Shown here in pieces: positions 57,910 through 64,000 of a stretch of DNA of 64,000 bases. Where the stretch lies: the NCBI GenBank assembly GCA_018340805.1, contig JACMZG010001914.1, positions 9,762,658 through 9,826,657 on the forward strand. The letters run 5' to 3'. Source of the stretch: Microvelia longipes (Eukaryota > Arthropoda > Insecta > Hemiptera > Veliidae). The notes beneath the pieces were generated by a model, which saw only the letters and a list, made by a program, of their open reading frames with translations, was not told the DNA's origin and searched no databases. Position 1 is the first letter of the stretch. Every line of letters starts with the position of its first letter. The position numbers were made by a program, and so were the translations under genes.

Positions 57910-58590
57910 TTACTCCCTTCCCGAAGGGATATCATCTACTGTGCGTATCCAGAGTACTGGTGACGACTCATTTTTCCTCATGTATATTTTTCCATCGTTT
58001 GTCCAGCAGTATTTATATTTGAGGTCTCTTTTGGCTGTTCTAGCTAACCAAAACAGGTTGCTGTATTTCACTGTTAATTGCTCGTTGATAGTATAATTAA
58101 ATTCGGTTCCTTCAAATTGAATTTTTTCTTCATATTTTCCTCCTTGCTTTAAGTTTGTCGTTTCTTTAGTTGCTTGTTCTTTATTTAGTCTCATTATTTC
58201 TTTTTTTGTAGTTGCCGAATTGAATTTAACGATTAACTTATTCATAATGTTCTTATCAGTTTTCTTATCTTTTGGAATTCCATAACTTTCTAACAGCTCA
58301 ATGTTATTAAAATCCGGTTTAATAGTTTTACAAATAAATAAAGCTAAGTCATTAACCTTATTTTTATTTATTCCAGGAGAAATTATAATATTAGCCGTCC
58401 CAGCTAACTTTTCTTGGTCATTTTCGTCGAGTCTGATTGCGTTATCTCGGCATTCCTTTTGTGTGATTCTTTGCTCGTCACGAATGTTAGAGATCGCTTC
58501 ATCGTTTTTCTTGATATACATCTTAAAATATTCAAATTCTTGACTATGAAACGATATTGTTTTCGTCAATTCACTTACCGTGCAAATCAT
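57910..58590 (-). CDS. LINE ORF1 protein (Baculo_FP_C-like)
   Basis: 226 residues: an N-terminal helical, charged region (FHSQEFEYFKMYIKKNDEAI), a middle domain, and a C-terminal NLFWLARTAKRDLKYKYCW then NDGKIYMRKNESSPVLWIRT, the pattern of Baculo_FP_C domains in ORF1 of CR1/Jockey LINEs. The stop is 51 nt upstream of the ORF2 start. Likely RNA-binding chaperone. Confidence 0.82.
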   Translation of the reverse strand: MICTVSELTKTISFHSQEFEYFKMYIKKNDEAISNIRDEQRITQKECRDNAIRLDENDQEKLAGTANIIISPGINKNKVNDLALFICKTIKPDFNNIELLESYGIPKDKKTDKNIMNKLIVKFNSATTKKEIMRLNKEQATKETTNLKQGGKYEEKIQFEGTEFNYTINEQLTVKYSNLFWLARTAKRDLKYKYCWTNDGKIYMRKNESSPVLWIRTVDDIPSGRE

Positions 58591-58599
58591 TTTGTTGAT

Positions 58600-58621
58600 A
58601 GCGTCCGTAAATTCGGACGCT
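58600..58621 (-). promoter_or_regulatory. Hairpin just upstream of LINE ORF1
   Basis: AGCGTCCG...CGGACGCT with a 6-nt loop, 10 nt before the ORF1 start codon on the minus strand. Confidence 0.6.
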
Positions 58622-58924
58622 TAGTTTAATTATAAAGTTTTATTAAAAATCGCGGAGCGTCTTCACTCACGTGTTATCGGTATAACCGCCAGAAGGTTAC
58701 CGCCAGAATCTTAATACTTAATAATTCATTGTATTGATTTATTTGTGTTTTATTTTTTGATGTTTGTTTATTTCTAAAAATCATGGTTATCATGATATCA
58801 GGTCTAGTTAAAATTAACACAGCGTTTATATTTTTATAACGTTTTATGAAAATTATACCTTTAAAATAATTAATACAATTTTTAACATTGTTAAAGACCC
58901 TTTTAAATCATTTTAATCTTGGAA

Positions 58925-59095
58925 TTGAAGAAATAATTATTTTATATATGGTGTACAAGGTGAGCCGACCTGCCACTAGCGGAGAAAGGGTGAACTTAAA
59001 GCAGGCCCATCTAGAACAGCTTATTCTGGGGGTGTTAGACCACTGTGTCCCCCCCCCCCGCCCTACTGTATGAATTTCTACTTCACTTTACTACA
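58925..59095 (+). repeat. Dispersed repeat, copy 2 of 3, with poly-C run
   Basis: See 52,420. A run of about ten C interrupts the 3' half. Confidence 0.6.
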
Positions 59096-59274
59096 TATTT
59101 TGAAAAATTCAAAATTGGAAAACCATCTAAGTTGATATTTTTTCAGAATTGCTGAGTTGGCTACTAATATTTGTTTGAATTTTTCTTTTTAATAAGCATA
59201 AACATATTTCATATATAGGGTTCAGAATAAGTTGTGTACCTGCATACCCAATTTTCCATGCTACTTTTTTACAG

Positions 59275-59473
59275 GTTTCTGATACGAGTCATACCAATCG
59301 ATATCTGTTGGAATTTAATGTAAACAAATCAAGTTATTGTGGAGTATCGCTTTGCAACAAGAAGTACAACAGGTGGTTTCCTCATGCTAACTTCCACAAC
59401 ATATCTTACATCACTAATAACAAAACTTTTAAATTTGAATATAAAGGACTCGGCCATAACAATCATTGTCAGG
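59275..59473 (+). CDS. CI-MPR-like receptor, exon 19
   Basis: Acceptor tacttttttacag, donor gtaaga. It reads VSDTSHTNRYLLEFNVNKSS, YCGVSLCNKKYNRWFPHAN and FKFEYKGLGHNNHCQG. The 'Y-L-L-E-F-N-V', 'F-E-Y-K-G' and following C fit a CIMR repeat. It ends with one base of a Gly codon. Confidence 0.83.
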
Positions 59474-60520
59474 GTAAGATGTTAGTTTGAGCACTAAAAC
59501 CTTGTAGAATTTTGTGAAACAGTATTTTACTGTATCAACCGGTTTTTTTAATGTAAATAATTACTCCATGCGTGTTCGTATGCAACTAGTATATTATTTT
59601 TATTCATAGAGATGTTTTGACTAGAGGGGCCCTATTTGTTGAATTTTGAAACATTGAAAACATAACCTGACTACCTTCGACTTTTAATATAATCAAATAA
59701 ACAGAACAAAATTACAGTAACATATATTAAAGAACATTTAAATACTTATTAAAACACAGATTTTAGCCAAAATCAGTTGATTTATTTTAATCTTCACTTA
59801 CTCTTGAAGGAGGTTTCAATGAGGTTACACAAAGCCCTTGAGAGCCCAATAAGTTGTTTCAGGCTTCTCACTGTATTAAGATATGCTATGCCCCCTCTAG
59901 TATGTATCTCTATGTTTTTATTTATTTTATATTTTTATTTACAATATTGTTTTTGGAAAATAAATTTCCATTACAGGTGTAGGTTACAAATAATTTCCTA
60001 AAATAGAGATACAAATTTTCTTCGGTTGATCAAAGTATAATATTTTAACTTTAAATGTGATATTTAATATTTAGGCCTGTTCCACAATGCATTGTGATTT
60101 AACTTTGATTTGAATATGACTCGACAGTGTTTAAACACGACAAAGTAATTTACTTGTAACTCTAATACAAGTAACCATTTAACCAATGCAGAACCATGCC
60201 AAACCATATTAACATATAAAACTAAAGCATCCATAAAACATTCTTTACAAACTTTCTGCAAGGTTAAAATCATAACTTTATTTTAAACCTGCCCTTACAA
60301 AAAAAATAAAAATAAATAACTATTTGTTTCTCTTTTTAACAAACCAAAATTGGTACTTATAATAGTTTATCTATAAACTTTTCATTTTATTACTCTGTCA
60401 CAATTTGGTTTTAATTTTATTTATTACAAAAGTTCAATATTTAACAATATTTTAGTTTAATAGTTAATACAAGATAATTAAAAATAATAATTAGTCAAAG
60501 TAAACAATAGTTTTATTTTA
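59474..60520. other. Intron 19, first part: nothing recognised
   Basis: AT-rich with no coding, RNA or repeat match in the window. Confidence 0.4.
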
Positions 60521-60525
60521 ATTTA

Positions 60526-60715
60526 TTAATAGATTGGATCAGAGATATTTTAATTTATTAATAGATTGGATCAGAGATATTTTAATTTATTAATGGATTG
60601 GATCAGAGATATTTTAATTTATTAATAGATTGGATCAGAGATATTTTAATTTATTAATGGATCAGAGATATTTTAATTTATTAATAAATTGGATCAGAGA
60701 AATATAAATTAAGTG
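60526..60715. repeat. 32-bp tandem repeat
   Basis: Six units of 'ttttaatttattaatagatt' plus 'ggatcagagata', one shortened. Confidence 0.92.
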
Positions 60716-60944
60716 TTTTTCATACTCAAAAGAAGCAATTGGAGTTGGAAGTGATGAGGACATAGAGACTAATACTTAGAGGGAGGATACAACAGCTCTT
60801 ATCGTTCCTTGGATAGCTAGGTGCCTTAACTGTACATTGGTGACATCATTTTTTTATTTTTCATAATAATTACAATCCTACGTAAATATTAGATTATTTT
60901 TCCACTATTTTCTCTTAATTTAAGTAAATTAAATATAAAATAAA

Positions 60945-61060
60945 TTTTATTTATTATCTATTGCATGTATTATTTAATTGTCTGTGTTGAATAAAGTGGT
61001 TTAATGTGGCGTCACTGAAAAATGCCCACCGTTTGTAGAGTGCTTGCTACAATAGGGGTT
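60945..61060 (+). repeat. Dispersed repeat, copy 1 of 2
   Basis: Aligns with 62,690-62,790 ('tgtgttgaataaagtggttt', 'gtcactgaaa'). Confidence 0.6.
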
Positions 61061-61385
61061 GTAGAGGGGTGGGGGAGTATCTAGTCTCTCTCTCTCTCTT
61101 GTGAGACTATAGTAGGAGTAAGTATAGTTATGGCACCTAGTGGAAGCTGTCTCACTTCCAGACCCCTTATCACTGTGCTATTCTGCCCATGTACTTTTTA
61201 AGTATTAGTCTCTTTGGGTGAGGATGAGCGATCGGACTAGGAGCGATCCGATAAACAGAAGAAAAGTTCCGAGGTACCCTATACCCGATTTATTGCTCTA
61301 ATTTCTTTTGAGAGTCAGTTTACGTCTCACTGTCTTTACACACATGCCCCCTTTCTCTCAGTATATAGCAAAATATTTTTTACAG

Positions 61386-61477
61386 GGTTTTCTGGAGTTG
61401 AACTTTTCATGCAGTGTAAGGAAGACTTAGATCATCAGATCACAACAACTTACAGCCTTTCTCCACTTCTTATATGG
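61386..61477 (+). CDS. CI-MPR-like receptor, exon 20 (last in window)
   Basis: Acceptor attttttacag, donor gtaagt. It reads GFSGVELFMQCKEDLDHQIT then TTYSLSPLLIW. 'V-E-L-F-M-Q-C' is the third-cysteine strand; the exon stops at the W of the repeat end, so the following A-C must be in the next exon, which is not visible before 64,000. Confidence 0.82.
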
Positions 61478-62234
61478 GTAAGTACTCTTGCATATTCTTT
61501 TTATTTACTTTATTTATTTGGTCACTGAGGTTTATTTTTTGGGGTACATAGATGTCGCTTCCTTTTAGCAAGTTTTAAAGCAGCAGTCGTTAAAAGTATT
61601 AAGATGTACGTCACAACTTTTTCTCATCACATCAGATTCGCTACTATCATCCTCCTTACTTCGGACTTACTTTGCTCATGCTCAGCATATTCAATCCACC
61701 AAATTTATACTTCCTCAGATAGTAAATGCTCTTTAAATTTTTTTCTATCATTAATAGTTTGCTCTTAAGGGAGAAAATTTTCAGATTGCTCTCTATTAGT
61801 TTGAAGAAAATTTCAAAGTATAAAACATACAATGCGATTACACAAAATGCCAATCAAAAAAATAATTTTCAACTTTCATAGAAGGCAAACAATTAGTGAC
61901 AGAGAAAATGATCCGAGTATAAAACATAATTTATTTTACCTCGAGAACACAAATTAAAGAACACGCCAATTATAATATTTATTTTTGATTATATTTTAGT
62001 GCGAACTATTAGGTCATTTAGTGTTTTTTTAGTGTTATAGGTTTTTTAGGCAAACTATCGGTTTTTAGTGTTATAGGTCATAGAATCATAAGCGTATGCA
62101 TTCAGGTCATATGTATTTATAAACAGAATGTTTATGCATTCATTAATAAAATGTCTGTGCATTCGTAAGAAAAATGCCTGTGGATTTATAAACAAAATGT
62201 TTGTGCATTCATGATAAAAATTTTATTACATTTA

Positions 62235-62545
62235 TAAAAAAAAATGTATGAAAAACATAAGGATGCCACTTCTGATAAGTGGCTTCTGACTCCGTTCATT
62301 CATCATTGTGACAAGTGACTCTTGACTCTGTTCATACATCATTGTGACAAGTGACTCCTGACTCTGTTCATACATCATTGTGACAAGTGACTCCTGACTC
62401 TGTTCATACATCATTGTGACAAGTGACTCTTGACTCTGTTCATACATCATTGTGACAAGTGACTCTGACTCTGTTCATACATCATTGTGAAAGTGACTCC
62501 TGACTCTGTTCATACATCATAGTGACTAGCTACTCCTGACTCTGT
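62235..62545. repeat. 36-bp minisatellite
   Basis: About eight units of 'gtgacaagtgactcctgact' plus 'ctgttcatacatcatt'. The MMYEQSQESLVT ORF is its translation. Confidence 0.92.
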
Positions 62546-62689
62546 TCATTTAAATATTTTTTCTTTAATTAAGTAAAATGAATTTAATTATTGTTATAAT
62601 TATTATAATATATAATTAAAATTATATATTATAAAATATAATATTATATAATAATATATATAAAATTTTATAATATATTTATTATTATA

Positions 62690-63200
62690 TTAATTATTAT
62701 CCATCGCATATATTCTTTAACTATCTGTGTTGTATTAAGTGATTTAATGTGACGTCACTGAAACATGCCTGCCTTTGTAAGGTGCTTTATAAATGTGTGT
62801 TCTGTAAGGGTCGAAAAGGGGTGGGAAGTCTCTACAGTCTATCGTTTGGTTTAAAAACCCCCAAGGTCATAAGTATTTTGGGGATTGACCAATCAGAGAA
62901 GCCGCCACCAACCTCTCTCTTAAAAATAGAAAAAAATCCCTACCACAATAACCGCTGTAGGGAAGAAAGTAATTGTTATATGTCTTTGATGTCACCTCAA
63001 CTAGGACAAATTAATTTTGGAACAAGAATTTAACTGATTTCATTAAGATACAAAAATTGTGCATTAGAAAAATTCAGAAAATTGGTGTAGTTGGTAGAAC
63101 TGTGTCCCCTCCTTGAATTATTTGTAGTAGAAGAAAGTATCTGTTATACGTCTTTGATGTCACCTCAACTAGGGAGGACTATACCAATTAATTTTGGCAT
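62690..63200 (+). repeat. Composite of dispersed repeats
   Basis: 62,690-62,790 matches 60,945; 62,840-62,985 matches 31,360-31,530 inverted; 62,963-63,021 is repeated in changed form at 63,132-63,199 ('tctttgatgtcacctcaact'). No ORF of known type. Confidence 0.55.
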
Positions 63201-64000
63201 TTTGGTTAGTGTGTCCCCTCCCTAAATTATTTGTGGAAACCCATCAGACCAATCTGTTGGCTGAAACTACTAGATATGGCAGAGGTTGTGGCAGCAGACT
63301 GCCAAATTTGGCAGAATTCAGAATGACCATTCTACACAAAGCAGTAGTTTTTATTTTCCTTTATTTTTTAACTTTTTGGTGAAAAACTAATAATAACAAT
63401 GGGGAAAGAAATAAAAAGTCGTACTCTAAATTTACAAAGATTTAAATCATTTTTATTATAGAGTACAGTCACATATTTTCATTAAAAAAAATAAATTTAA
63501 AAAATCCTAAGTATTTTACAGAAAAAAAAAATCTAAATACATACAAATGGCACTCAGTACTTTATAATAAACACCGCAAAGTAATTAATTAGAATGAGTT
63601 TTTTATATTCTTAATTATTTATACAATACACAATTATTTATAAATACAAATAGACTGGATGTCTTATAGAGAATCAAAGAATGTATAATAATAAAGGTCC
63701 AATTTGCTGTTAGCAAAATATAACAAAACTTTACTGGGGGGGGGGGGTTAGTTCAGTAATAATACTGCTTTTAAACCCCTGGCCCAAGCTGCTGAAATAT
63801 TTTTTGGCAGCCTAACAGACATTTTGACAGCCCGAAATATGGTAGGAAACTCATTTCTTGCTTCTTTCCCATTATATTAACATAGACATTTTTTATTTTA
63901 AAAATGTGCTGGTAAAGCAGGATGTTAGAAGTTAAGGTGGATTCAATTTGATGTAAACAAACCAAATGCATTCGGAGGTTATAACCTGATATTTTTAAGA
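63200..64000. other. Right edge: nothing recognised
   Basis: A poly-G run lies at about 63,738-63,748. No CIMR exon is visible, so intron 20 continues past the window. Confidence 0.4.

Larger units (their letters stand above)
54578..58700 (-). mobile_element. Two-ORF LINE with poly(A), structurally intact
   Basis: Poly(A) appears as a T-run at about 54,578-54,597. ORF1 and ORF2 are both open. Flanks show TTAATACATAAT (left) and TTAATACTTAAT (right), a likely target duplication with one mismatch. The Jockey/CR1 group is the best fit: AP endonuclease, RT, no LTR. Confidence 0.88.

Noticed and set aside
62232..62450. ORF with MMYEQSQESLVT repeats
   Set aside because: Translation of the 36-bp minisatellite.

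Overview
The window is a strongly AT-rich, intron-dominated stretch of animal nuclear DNA. Arthropod-type transposable elements make an insect or other arthropod the best guess, but the species cannot be named from the sequence. Its only host gene is on the + strand: 20 consecutive internal exons (3,884 to 61,477, about 1,040 codons) of a very large cation-independent mannose-6-phosphate receptor (CI-MPR/IGF2R/LERP)-like protein. All 19 exon junctions keep the reading frame. The exons encode about seven tandem CIMR (MRH-type) lectin repeats with the usual cysteine spacing and the C-x-[YFI]-x-[FIV]-x-W-x(2,4)-A-C signature. Neither the first nor the last exon is present, so the gene runs past both edges.

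Nearly everything else is intron filled with repeats. From left to right: 1-3.9 kb holds TA tracts and decayed retroelement pieces. 3.9-8.5 kb holds exons 1-5, with an inverted copy of exon 4 between two TA tracts. 8.5-14 kb holds fold-back elements and a 49-bp minisatellite. 14-17.7 kb holds exons 6-8, a 31-bp minisatellite and a SINE with a 15-bp target duplication. 18.3-23 kb is a young Ty1/copia element (147-bp LTRs, 5-bp target duplication) inserted in a 37-bp minisatellite. 23.4-31 kb holds exons 9-12 with SINEs and palindromes. 31-45 kb is a nest of elements: a BEL/Pao retrotransposon (minus strand, LTRs 33,811-34,373 and 44,004-44,564, 5-bp target duplication GGCGT) carries a Penelope-like element (RT plus GIY-YIG endonuclease) and a LINE fragment, and itself sits inside an older Penelope-like fragment. 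44.7-52.9 kb holds exons 13-18 with minisatellites of 42, 11 and 61 bp. 54.6-58.7 kb is a structurally intact LINE with two ORFs on the minus strand. Exons 19-20 and short repeats follow.

The most unusual layer is about 21 short motifs with the hammerhead ribozyme layout: stem I, CTGANGA core, stem II, GAA, a short self-complementary stem III, and closing stem I. They fall into several sequence families in which the stems change together, and most lie in the arms of long palindromes that look like tail-to-tail Penelope-like element 3' ends. Hammerheads in Penelope-like elements are known; the density, the covarying families, and the asymmetric palindromes with a conserved roughly 40-nt one-sided extension are the points worth following up.
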